Shown here: positions 1 through 5,245 of the stretch, piece by piece
Layout of the letters: each line of letters opens with the position of its first letter
How positions within the stretch are numbered: the stretch's first letter is position 1
Assembly (NCBI GenBank): GCA_030597775.1
Contig: JAUVRF010000161.1
Span: forward strand, 1-5,245
Origin: Methanobacteriota archaeon
GTDB lineage: Archaea > Thermoplasmatota > DTKX01 > GCA-020343715
Direction of reading: 5' to 3'
Length of the DNA: 5,245 bases
The notes under the pieces: generated by a model
The model's input: only the letters and a program-made list of their open reading frames with translations
The model's database searches: none
Told to the model about the DNA's origin: nothing
Position numbers and translations under genes: made by a program

Positions 1-444
1 CGCGACCAGGGGGGCCGCGCCCGTGCCCGTGCCGCCGCCGAGGCCACAGGTGATGAAAATGATGTCGGCGTGTTTGACCACCTGCTCCAGCTGGTCCTTT
101 GCCTCGTTGGCAGCGGTGCGACCCACCTGGGGCGCGCCACCGGCCCCTAGACCTCGGGTGGTCTTGAGGCCCAGGAGGATCTTCCTGTTCGAATGGACGC
201 TCTTGAGATGGATCGCATCGGTGTTGCACGCGACCAGCTCTGCCCCCCGGATACCTTCCTCCATCAGCCGGCTGATGGTGTTGCTACCCCCGCCCCCGCA
301 ACCAATGACCTTGATCGTGAGGGTAAGGTCCTGCAAGAGCTTCTCCAGCTCCGCGTCGTCGACCGATAGCACATCCTCCTCTACGGGGGGTTGGTCGGCC
401 TTCTCTTCGTACTTCTTCAGTGCCGCCTCGATGATGGACTTCAA
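1..444 (-). CDS. ftsZ: Cell division GTPase FtsZ, N-terminal part (cut by window edge)
   Basis: Tubulin-like GTPase that polymerises into the cytokinetic ring under the membrane at mid-cell. The visible 148 residues carry the N-terminal GTPase motifs in order: a charged N-terminal extension (about 1-40), the G-rich nucleotide loop GCGGGGSNT (48-56), NTD at 74-76 (T3-loop region), the TTRGLGAGGAP segment (95-104) and the tubulin signature GGGTGTG (136-142). The C-terminal half, including the T7 catalytic loop, lies outside the window. I place the start at TTG (444-442): GGAGG lies 7 nt upstream, and no ATG precedes the GTPase core in frame. A TTG six nt further upstream sits too close to the SD. 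The loop with GGGGS instead of the more common GGAGN fits archaeal, Thermoplasmata-like FtsZ (from memory of the family). The preceding gene on the same strand ends about 175 nt upstream, and promoter-like boxes lie between, so ftsZ probably starts its own transcript. Family assignment is secure; FtsZ1 versus FtsZ2 class is not decided. Confidence 0.96.
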   Translation of the reverse strand, partial: MKSIIEAALKKYEEKADQPPVEEDVLSVDDAELEKLLQDLTLTIKVIGCGGGGSNTISRLMEEGIRGAELVACNTDAIHLKSVHSNRKILLGLKTTRGLGAGGAPQVGRTAANEAKDQLEQVVKHADIIFITCGLGGGTGTGAAPLVA

Positions 445-545
445 GCGCAATCCTCCTGTAAGGAGGGTCCACACCGTTGCCTCATCCGTCCTCCAGCCAT
501 GGCTCCGAGTGCTTGGATGTCGGCTGAGGCCGAGTGCATCCCCAT
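441..545 (-). CDS. Possible 34-aa leader ORF overlapping the ftsZ start
   Basis: An ATG-initiated minus-strand ORF of 34 codons runs through what would otherwise be the ftsZ leader. Its TGA stop (443-441) overlaps the ftsZ TTG by two bases (TTGA). The product is small, rich in Ala, Gly and Met, and shows no domain, signal peptide or membrane segment. The better TATA-like box (578-571) would place a transcription start near 549-550, about 5 nt before this ATG, as expected for a leaderless archaeal mRNA; ftsZ itself has the SD typical of a downstream gene. This suggests a translated leader coupled to ftsZ. Against it: the ORF is short enough to arise by chance, has no recognisable homolog, and a second TATA-like box would start the transcript inside it. 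It overlaps the ftsZ SD. Treat it as a hypothesis. Confidence 0.25.
   Translation of the reverse strand: MGMHSASADIQALGAMAGGRMRQRCGPSLQEDCA
452..456 (-). promoter_or_regulatory. Shine-Dalgarno site deciding the ftsZ TTG start
   Basis: GGAGG on the minus strand, followed by GA, lies 7 nt before the TTG at 444-442. This spacing selects that TTG over the in-frame TTG at 450-448, which nearly touches the site. A strong SD is notable because many archaeal first-of-transcript genes are leaderless; it fits either a leadered transcript or an internal gene behind the small upstream ORF. Confidence 0.75.
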
Positions 546-551
546 CCAGCT

Positions 552-558
552 CTTATAT
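552..558 (-). promoter_or_regulatory. ftsZ: Alternative TATA-like box upstream of ftsZ
   Basis: ATATAAG on the minus strand. If it were used, transcription would start near 530, giving ftsZ a leader of roughly 85 nt and starting inside the possible 34-codon ORF. It is shorter and less AT-rich than the box at 571-578, so it is the second choice. Confidence 0.3.
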
Positions 559-570
559 GCCAAGCTGCGT

Positions 571-578
571 ATTTATAA
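571..578 (-). promoter_or_regulatory. ftsZ: TATA box, likely ftsZ promoter
   Basis: TTATAAAT on the minus strand, preceded by an A-containing stretch (ACATAAG) that could serve as the TFB recognition element. It lies about 43 nt past the stop of the upstream gene and predicts a start site near 549-550. It is the best archaeal promoter match in the 445-620 gap, which otherwise holds no RNA gene or clear terminator that I can see. Confidence 0.5.
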
Positions 579-620
579 CTTATGTGCGGCCAGTCTTCCT
601 GCTCTGTCGGTCGCGATTCC

Positions 621-3017
621 TCATTCCGACCGGGACCTCATGAAAATCACGGCGAAAAGGGCCGCGACGGCCCCGCCCACGACGACGGCGAGGATCCAAT
701 ACGGGAATTCGGTATCCTCGCCCCCACCGTCCGGAACCTTCACTTCCCTGATGACGTACACGGTCTCGGTGTTCAAGTTGCCTGCCCTGTCCCTGACGTA
801 GATCACCAGGGCGTTCTCGCCCACGTCGGACAAGGGTACCTCGGGGAAGGTCACCTCGCCATGGGCAGGCTGGATCTGCTCGTCCTGGTCGTTCACCCAG
901 ATGGTGGCACCCTCCTCGGACCGGACCTTGACCAGTATCCAGGCCTGTTTGACCATGGTCCCGTTCTCGGGGAGCAGGATGGTTATCTCAGGCGGCTCGA
1001 CGTCGTAGAAGAAGTCGATGATCTCGACCGAGTTCCTGTTGCCAGCCTCGTCGTAGGCGTCCACGATCATGTCGTTCTCGCCCAGGTCCAGGTCAATGTC
1101 CACGCTCCAATCGCCCTGATCGTCGGCAAACGTCTCGCCGGCCAATATGATGTTAATGGTCACCACCACCCGGGCTCCCGGTTCTGTGGTGCCGAAGACC
1201 CTTATCAGGGAATTGTTGACGTACGGGAAGTCCCTGTAGTCCGGATCGGTGTTCACAGTGAGGTCTGGAGGCGTCCTGTCCACGAACAATGTGTAGTAAT
1301 GGGTTGCCTCGTTCCCGGCACCGTCCACCAGATGGAAGGGCGTCACCTGCTCGCCCTCGTCGTCACCCAGTGAGATGAAGCCCGCGAATGAACCGTCGGG
1401 CTGGACTTCCAGGGGTTCGCCGTCCACGGTGAGGGTGGTCCCTGGCTCGGTCTCGCCGATGACGAGCAGCGAGTACTCCCTCGTCACCGAGCCATCTGGT
1501 GGGTCGATGCTGATTATCAGAGGGGGTATCGTGTCCACGGTAACGGTCCTCGGGACCTTGATCGTGTTGCCCACCAGGTCCACGGCCACGAAGACCAGTG
1601 CCAGCTTGCCCTCGGGAAGGTTGACGAGGACCTGCCACGGGTCCTCTATGGGCAGGGGCTTGGATGTGCCGCCGTCCACTGTGTAATAGAAGTTGGAGAT
1701 GCCCGAATGGAGGTCGCTGAGGCGGCCCCGGAACTCCACCTCGGAGGTGTTGTAGAGGGAGTCCGGGGCAGGGGCGAGGACCGTGAGGTCCGGGGGCTCG
1801 TCGTCCACGAACTCGATCTCGATCACCTCGTTCGGCCCGATCCTGAGATCATCCAGCTCCTCGAAGTTGAAGCCGGAGGATGCCTCGGCATGGAAGGGAT
1901 TCCTGGGTATCGGAGGTTGGCCATTGTGCTGCTCGAAGACCAGGACCATCCTGGTCGGCGAGGTGCCATCGGATCCCGTCACCTGCTGGTACGCCTTCTC
2001 GCCCTTGGAATCCGTGAGCTCGACGCTGGCGCCCTCCACTGGATAGTACATACCGGCGTATACCACGTGGAAATGGACCGAGTTCTTCACCAGCAGATGG
2101 CTGTTGAGGTCCGTCTCCGTTTGGCCAGATAGGCCCCCGACGGTGCAATCGATGAAGCGCAGGTCGGACCCGTACACCGCCTTGCCCTGTTTGGAAAGGC
2201 TGACTATCGTGCTGTTTCCCACGACGACCCAGGAGTTGGCCTCCGATGAGACCTCCGTACCCATGCCTCCCACGAAGATGTCCTCGGCTATCAGATTGGA
2301 TGCCACCGCACGCACGCCGTACATGTTGTCGTTGAACGAGCCAGAACGCAGGAATGCGGCCGTGCAGCTGGTGTAGAGCATCCCCATGATGTTGGCCTCG
2401 AACGTGTTGAACGAGGTGAGGCTCGAGGCGCTGCCCTTGACCTCGATGCCGACGTTGTTGTTCTCGAAGGTGTTGTTGGCGATGATCGGGGCGGCTCCAG
2501 ACATGATGATGATGCCCCTGTTGCAGTCCGAGAACGTACTACCCACGACGTAGGCACCGTTTGTCTCCAGTGCAAGGCCCTTCTCCCTGTCCACACCCCC
2601 GATGAGGCCCAGGTCCATCACTGTGCTGGCCTGCAGGGACAGGCGTCCCGAATCCTTGACGTAGAACGTCCATGCCTCCGCCTGTTCCCCCGGTTCGAGG
2701 AAACCGGCCTCCAGGATGCAGGACTGGATTATCAGGTATCCCCCTGGCTGGACGGTTATCCCGTACTGGCCAGGGGTCTCTGACATGAACTTGAACTTGC
2801 ACCTCAGGAAAGATATCTGGCCCGTTCCGGTGATGGTGAGATTGGCCCTCATTATGTAGTCGGTATCGACCGTCCCAGGCTCGGTGGTGTTCACGATCCA
2901 GTCGGTATCTACGACCTCCTGGGCGGCCTCGACGTCCCCAGAGAGGGCTATCACTACCGTGAGAATGGCGAGCAGGGCCATCCCGAGCAACAGCAGGAAT
3001 GGACGAAACGGTGGCAT
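621..3017 (-). CDS. Secreted, membrane-anchored beta-helix and Ig-like repeat surface protein
   Basis: Complete 798-residue protein, ATG start with GGAGGA 7 nt upstream. It has an N-terminal hydrophobic signal segment (about 7-26). Residues 40-300 resemble a right-handed parallel beta-helix (NosD/pectate-lyase-like fold), with short strands, Asn ladders such as NNTFENNN near 181-188, and repeated 'N-x-F' turns. Residues 407-755 form four tandem Ig-like domains, each closing on a D-x-x-G-N motif (GN at 483-484, 568-569, 659-660, 746-747), the first three followed by a PP linker. A Gly/Asp-rich spacer leads to one TM helix (about 771-793) and a short basic end (RSRSE), so the bulk should face outward. 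Seven N-x-S/T sequons (43, 59, 181, 268, 423, 601, 685) fit archaeal N-glycosylation. All five cysteines lie in the beta-helix part. No catalytic residues of a known polysaccharide lyase are evident; binding, adhesion or an envelope role is more likely, but the ligand is unknown. It shares a divergent promoter region with the winged-helix gene. Confidence 0.93.
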   Translation of the reverse strand: MPPFRPFLLLLGMALLAILTVVIALSGDVEAAQEVVDTDWIVNTTEPGTVDTDYIMRANLTITGTGQISFLRCKFKFMSETPGQYGITVQPGGYLIIQSCILEAGFLEPGEQAEAWTFYVKDSGRLSLQASTVMDLGLIGGVDREKGLALETNGAYVVGSTFSDCNRGIIIMSGAAPIIANNTFENNNVGIEVKGSASSLTSFNTFEANIMGMLYTSCTAAFLRSGSFNDNMYGVRAVASNLIAEDIFVGGMGTEVSSEANSWVVVGNSTIVSLSKQGKAVYGSDLRFIDCTVGGLSGQTETDLNSHLLVKNSVHFHVVYAGMYYPVEGASVELTDSKGEKAYQQVTGSDGTSPTRMVLVFEQHNGQPPIPRNPFHAEASSGFNFEELDDLRIGPNEVIEIEFVDDEPPDLTVLAPAPDSLYNTSEVEFRGRLSDLHSGISNFYYTVDGGTSKPLPIEDPWQVLVNLPEGKLALVFVAVDLVGNTIKVPRTVTVDTIPPLIISIDPPDGSVTREYSLLVIGETEPGTTLTVDGEPLEVQPDGSFAGFISLGDDEGEQVTPFHLVDGAGNEATHYYTLFVDRTPPDLTVNTDPDYRDFPYVNNSLIRVFGTTEPGARVVVTINIILAGETFADDQGDWSVDIDLDLGENDMIVDAYDEAGNRNSVEIIDFFYDVEPPEITILLPENGTMVKQAWILVKVRSEEGATIWVNDQDEQIQPAHGEVTFPEVPLSDVGENALVIYVRDRAGNLNTETVYVIREVKVPDGGGEDTEFPYWILAVVVGGAVAALFAVIFMRSRSE

Positions 3018-3024
3018 CGAGGGG

Positions 3025-3030
3025 TCCTCC
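3025..3030 (-). promoter_or_regulatory. Shine-Dalgarno site of the beta-helix surface protein
   Basis: GGAGGA on the minus strand, 7 nt before the ATG at 3017-3015. The spacing matches the ftsZ site and supports this start, which also puts the signal peptide at the very N-terminus. Confidence 0.75.
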
Positions 3031-3057
3031 AGACGTGACTCGCTAAGCTGTCACACA

Positions 3058-3065
3058 TTTTTAAA
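3058..3065 (-). promoter_or_regulatory. TATA box of the beta-helix surface protein
   Basis: TTTAAAAA on the minus strand, directly preceded by the purine-rich AGGAAAA, a good TFB recognition element. The predicted start near 3036 leaves a leader of about 19 nt that just includes the SD at 3030-3025. Confidence 0.55.
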
Positions 3066-3098
3066 TTTTCCTGAACGTGATACGACTGGTCTCAGGTT

Positions 3099-3116
3099 TT
3101 TTCTCTTGAGTGAAAA
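3099..3116. promoter_or_regulatory. Imperfect palindrome, candidate operator
   Basis: TTTTCTCTTGAGTGAAAA has dyad symmetry at 14 of 18 positions (pattern TTTTCnCTnnAGnGAAAA). Its centre (3107.5) lies almost midway between the two divergent TATA-like boxes (3058-3065 and 3143-3150). Its size suits a dimeric winged-helix protein, and such a gene starts 68 nt away. A shorter inverted pair, CCTGA at 3070-3074 and TCAGG at 3092-3096, lies beside it. Binding is inferred only. Confidence 0.35.
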
Positions 3117-3142
3117 TCAGGCCCGACTATTGAAACGGCGAG

Positions 3143-3150
3143 TATATAAG
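3143..3150 (+). promoter_or_regulatory. TATA box of the winged-helix gene
   Basis: TATATAAG with the purine-containing GAAACGGCG just upstream as a possible TFB recognition element. The predicted start is near 3171, about 10-13 nt before the ATG at 3184. No strong SD lies in that short leader (only GGTAAG), so initiation may be near-leaderless. Confidence 0.6.
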
Positions 3151-3183
3151 TGAATGTAATTATCAAAAAAGCGGTAAGATTAG

Positions 3184-3561
3184 ATGTTAACCGGTCTTGT
3201 GGTAGGTTTGTTCAATGATCCGACGCGGTTAAAGATCCTGAGCGTCACCAGCAAGGAGCCTAAGAGCGCCAGGGATATTGCCCAGCTCTTCTCGATACCC
3301 CTTGGCAGGTGCTATCGCAAGATCAAGAAGCTCGAGGAGGACGGCCTACTGGCCGTTGTCGATCGGGAACCCACCGAGGACGGCAAGAAGCAGAACGTCT
3401 ATCTCTCCCAGCTCAAGATGGTGTCCATAACCTACGAGATCGGCCGCCTGACCATAAAGGCCGTCATCAACGGCCAGGCACCTTTAGAGTTCATCGAGGA
3501 GCTGGACCAGTACCTCTATCCGGAGGAGAACCCGAGCTACGAGGGTTACGTTCTCAACTGA
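3184..3561 (+). CDS. Small winged-helix (ArsR-like) transcriptional regulator
   Basis: 125 residues. The start is fixed by a TAG stop immediately before the ATG. The N-terminal half is a winged helix-turn-helix: an opening helix with the NDPTRLKIL pattern (11-19) typical of ArsR-like proteins, the HTH in residues 28-56 (SARDIAQLF, then a recognition helix around GRCYRKIKKLEEDGLL), and a charged wing (about 57-77, with DREPTEDGKKQ). Residues 78-110 are probably helical and could form the dimer interface; the end is acidic. There is a single cysteine (43) and no ELCVCDL-type metal site, so classical arsenic or zinc sensing is not supported and the effector is unknown. It is divergent from the beta-helix surface gene, with a palindrome between, so it may regulate that gene and itself. 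It runs convergent to the next surface gene. The fold is confident; the target is inferred. Confidence 0.88.
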   Translation: MLTGLVVGLFNDPTRLKILSVTSKEPKSARDIAQLFSIPLGRCYRKIKKLEEDGLLAVVDREPTEDGKKQNVYLSQLKMVSITYEIGRLTIKAVINGQAPLEFIEELDQYLYPEENPSYEGYVLN

Positions 3562-3642
3562 GGACGGCCATTCAGGTCCCTTTTACATTCGACCAGTAGA
3601 CCTTGGTCCGCGCTCTCCCGTTGTCCACCGCTGACCAGCAGA
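3562..3642. other. Convergent intergenic gap
   Basis: 81 nt between two converging stop codons. On the plus strand a short run CCCTTTTA (3578-3585) is the only terminator-like element for the winged-helix gene, and it is weak. A near-direct repeat, GACCAGTAGAC at 3591-3601 and GACCAGCAGAC at 3633-3643, matches at 10 of 11 positions; GACCA (3591-3595) can also pair with TGGTC (3604-3608) in a small hairpin. No gene is visible here. Confidence 0.35.
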
Positions 3643-5245
3643 CTACTCCACGAAGCCGCAGGTGTCGCACCATAGCCTGCCGTGGGCCGCCTCGATGGCC
3701 TTCTTGCCACACTTGGAACAGATCAGGACGCCGGGTGCGCGGGTCTTCTTGAGCTCGGGCGCGGGGGTGGCGTAGGGACCGACCTTCGCGGTCTCCACCA
3801 CGACCTCCTTCGCCTCTATCAGCTGAGGAGCCTCGCCCATGATCGTGCCGGTGGTGGTGGCATCTGCCCCTGCCACGCCCTTCACGGTGGCTCCGCCAGG
3901 GGCCGCGACTGGCTTGAACTCGGGGGATTTCTTGGCGTACACGCTGTCGGTCCGCAGGTACATCTCCTCGTAGGTCGGGGGTTTCTCGACGGGCTTGGTC
4001 TTCTTGAAGCTTAGGGGACGCAGCCTGCGTTTGGTCCGGGCCAGGATCTCCCGCCTTCGGTCCATGAGCTGGATGTAGCTGAAGGCCAGGACTGTGAAGA
4101 TGACCACCAGGACCACGATTATGCCCAGGTAGGCCCAGTTGAACGTTGAGGTACCGGTCCCTCCGTTCTCATCGGGGGTGGTGCGGACCACGTTGACCTT
4201 CCAGAAATGCCTCACCGGAGCGGTGATGCCGTCCATTACCTCGACCTCCACCTTGTACATGCCCTCGGAACCGGGCTCCGGATAGAAGATGAACTCGTTG
4301 AAGGTCTCGCCCTCCTGGAGCTCGCCGTTGACCTCCCAAGCGTAGACCAGGATGTCATCGTTGGGATCGTCCGCCGAGACCTCGAAGGGCACCGAAATAC
4401 CCTCGTACCAGGTGAACTCGTCATCCGGAGGCGAACGGGTCCTTATGACGGGTGGTGCCTGGGGCAGCTTCTCCGTGGTGAAGGTTATCGACATCTCGGT
4501 CTCCAGGAGGTTCCCGGCCAGGTCCTTGGCCTGATTCTTGACTATCACGGTGTAGAGGGTCTGGTACTCCAGAGGTTGGTCGGGCTTGACCACCAGGGTG
4601 TAGTCGTCCGCGTTGTACTGTGGAGTGGTCGGGACCTCTTCGAAGTCGGGGTCCTGTATCACGATCGCCCCGGCCAGGGATGTGCTGTTCATGGGCTCGG
4701 AGAACTTGACGGAGACCTTCGTGGTCCGGTTCACGAACTGGTCCCCGTCCAGGGGATCGATCTCCACCACGCGGGGCGGGATCTGCTCGAGCTGGACGGT
4801 GAAGGTGAACACGTAGTCGTTCACCATCGAGTTCCCAGCCAGGTCCCTCACCGTCTGAAGGACGGTGACCCTGTAGGTCTCGCCGTACCCATAGCTGAAC
4901 AGGGGATTGAAGGTGACGGCCATCCCTCCGACGGCCGCGGTGGTGTTGCCGATGACGGGATTCTCAAGGGTGTCATGCACGACCATGCTGGTCTGGAGGG
5001 AGGGTATGTCCATCTCCTCGCTGAAGACCACCCGGATGGTGGCGTTGATGGTAACGTCGGCCTGGCTGGCGGTGGGGTTCGTCGCCACGACGGATGGGGG
5101 GGTCCTCTCCTTCGTGGTGCTGAAGGTCCAGGGGTCTACTTCTATGATGGGGTTCCCGGCAAGGTCTTGGATGAAGGATGAGACCGTGACGATGTAGCTC
5201 GTGCTGAACTTCAGGGGCTCGCGGGGGGTCACGATGGCCCTGAAC
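3643..5245 (-). CDS. Big_5/PKD-like surface protein with TM helix and cytoplasmic zinc ribbon (N-terminus outside window)
   Basis: The frame is open to the window edge, so the true start lies beyond 5245; the GTG at 5232 falls inside an Ig domain and is not a credible start. 533 residues are visible (numbered from the edge). They begin with the tail of one Ig-like domain, followed by two full domains of Big_5 type (Pfam 'bacterial Ig-like 5'), recognised by FSEEM/FSEPM and Y-x-V-x-V...DLAGN motifs. A PKD/Ig-like domain with the DDPNDD turn follows (about 262-350). Then come a short Gly/Thr linker, one TM helix (about 371-394), a strongly basic stop-transfer region, a Pro/Ala/Thr-rich linker, and a terminal zinc ribbon CSKC-x13-CDTC (Cys 509, 512, 526, 529). 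These four are the only cysteines visible. Ectodomain sequons at 67, 100, 172 and 186 fit glycosylation outside. The topology puts the zinc ribbon in the cytoplasm. A surface or envelope role is likely; the partner and ligand are unknown. Confidence 0.92.
   Translation of the reverse strand, partial: FRAIVTPREPLKFSTSYIVTVSSFIQDLAGNPIIEVDPWTFSTTKERTPPSVVATNPTASQADVTINATIRVVFSEEMDIPSLQTSMVVHDTLENPVIGNTTAAVGGMAVTFNPLFSYGYGETYRVTVLQTVRDLAGNSMVNDYVFTFTVQLEQIPPRVVEIDPLDGDQFVNRTTKVSVKFSEPMNSTSLAGAIVIQDPDFEEVPTTPQYNADDYTLVVKPDQPLEYQTLYTVIVKNQAKDLAGNLLETEMSITFTTEKLPQAPPVIRTRSPPDDEFTWYEGISVPFEVSADDPNDDILVYAWEVNGELQEGETFNEFIFYPEPGSEGMYKVEVEVMDGITAPVRHFWKVNVVRTTPDENGGTGTSTFNWAYLGIIVVLVVIFTVLAFSYIQLMDRRREILARTKRRLRPLSFKKTKPVEKPPTYEEMYLRTDSVYAKKSPEFKPVAAPGGATVKGVAGADATTTGTIMGEAPQLIEAKEVVVETAKVGPYATPAPELKKTRAPGVLICSKCGKKAIEAAHGRLWCDTCGFVE
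4510..5167 (-). repeat. Tandem Ig-like repeat unit of 321 bp
   Basis: The DNA encoding the DLAGN motif recurs at 4510-4525, 4831-4846 and 5152-5167 (plus-strand form GTTCCCRGCMAGGTCY), exactly 321 bp apart each time. The FSEEM and FSEPM motifs are also separated by exactly 107 residues. Outside these anchors the units have diverged, so this is an old protein-level duplication rather than a recent DNA repeat. More units probably lie beyond 5245. Confidence 0.8.

Noticed and set aside
23..643. Plus-strand open frame of 206 codons across ftsZ
   Set aside because: Antisense to ftsZ, whose motifs are unmistakable on the minus strand; the translated product is low in complexity (Pro, Ser, Arg).
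582..1373. Plus-strand open frame of 263 codons
   Set aside because: Antisense to the end of the 798-residue surface protein. The composition (Val, His, Asp, Gly rich) is that of a shadow frame, with no promoter or SD supporting it.
3309..3599. Second plus-strand frame inside the winged-helix gene
   Set aside because: It overlaps the well-supported winged-helix frame and gives an Arg/Gly/Pro-rich product without a domain; a frame shadow.
3591..3643. Near-direct repeat GACCAGYAGAC as an attachment site or transposon end
   Set aside because: Only 11 bp, in a short convergent gap, with no integrase or transposase nearby; chance or a minor transcript-end structure is more likely.
4207..5181. 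Long plus-strand open frame of 324 codons
   Set aside because: It lies wholly antisense to the Big_5 surface protein gene. Its His/Gly/Val/Leu-rich product has no domain pattern, and it arises from the GC-rich third positions of the real gene.
5230..5232. GTG as start of the Big_5 surface protein
   Set aside because: The frame stays open to the window edge, and this codon falls inside an Ig-like domain with no signal peptide, so the gene is simply truncated by the window.

Overview
The window looks like a chromosomal segment of an archaeon, most likely an uncultured or little-studied member of the Thermoplasmatota (Methanomassiliicoccales-like or a related GC-rich lineage). The reasons are an archaeal-type FtsZ N-terminus with the GCGGGGSNT nucleotide-binding loop, TATA-like boxes at archaeal spacing ahead of the genes, Shine-Dalgarno sites on some genes, and two large envelope proteins built from beta-helix and Ig-like domains with a single C-terminal membrane anchor. 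Coding DNA is GC-rich, and the divergent promoter region (about 3045-3183) is clearly AT-richer. The lineage is an inference from gene style, not from a marker comparison.

Layout: (1) 1-444, minus strand: the first 148 codons of ftsZ, cut by the window edge. (2) 445-620: ftsZ upstream region with two TATA-like boxes and a possible 34-codon leader ORF that ends inside the ftsZ start codon. (3) 621-3017, minus: a complete 798-residue secreted, membrane-tethered protein (signal peptide, beta-helix, four Ig-like domains, C-terminal TM). (4) 3018-3183: a divergent promoter region with one TATA-like box per side and an imperfect palindrome almost exactly between them. (5) 3184-3561, plus: a small winged-helix DNA-binding protein. 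(6) 3562-3642: a convergent gap. (7) 3643-5245, minus: the C-terminal 533 residues of a second large envelope protein, with Big_5-type Ig domains at an exact 107-residue period, a PKD/Ig-like domain, one TM, a basic cytoplasmic tail and a terminal CxxC-CxxC zinc ribbon.

How the genes may work together: the winged-helix gene sits between two envelope-protein genes and shares a divergent promoter region with one of them. Local control of the 798-residue protein and of itself is therefore the simplest model. The second envelope protein carries a predicted intracellular zinc ribbon, which suggests that it links the outer surface to something in the cytoplasm. FtsZ appears to be transcribed from its own promoter and need not be functionally tied to the surface genes. 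I see no mobile element, CRISPR array, tRNA or rRNA.
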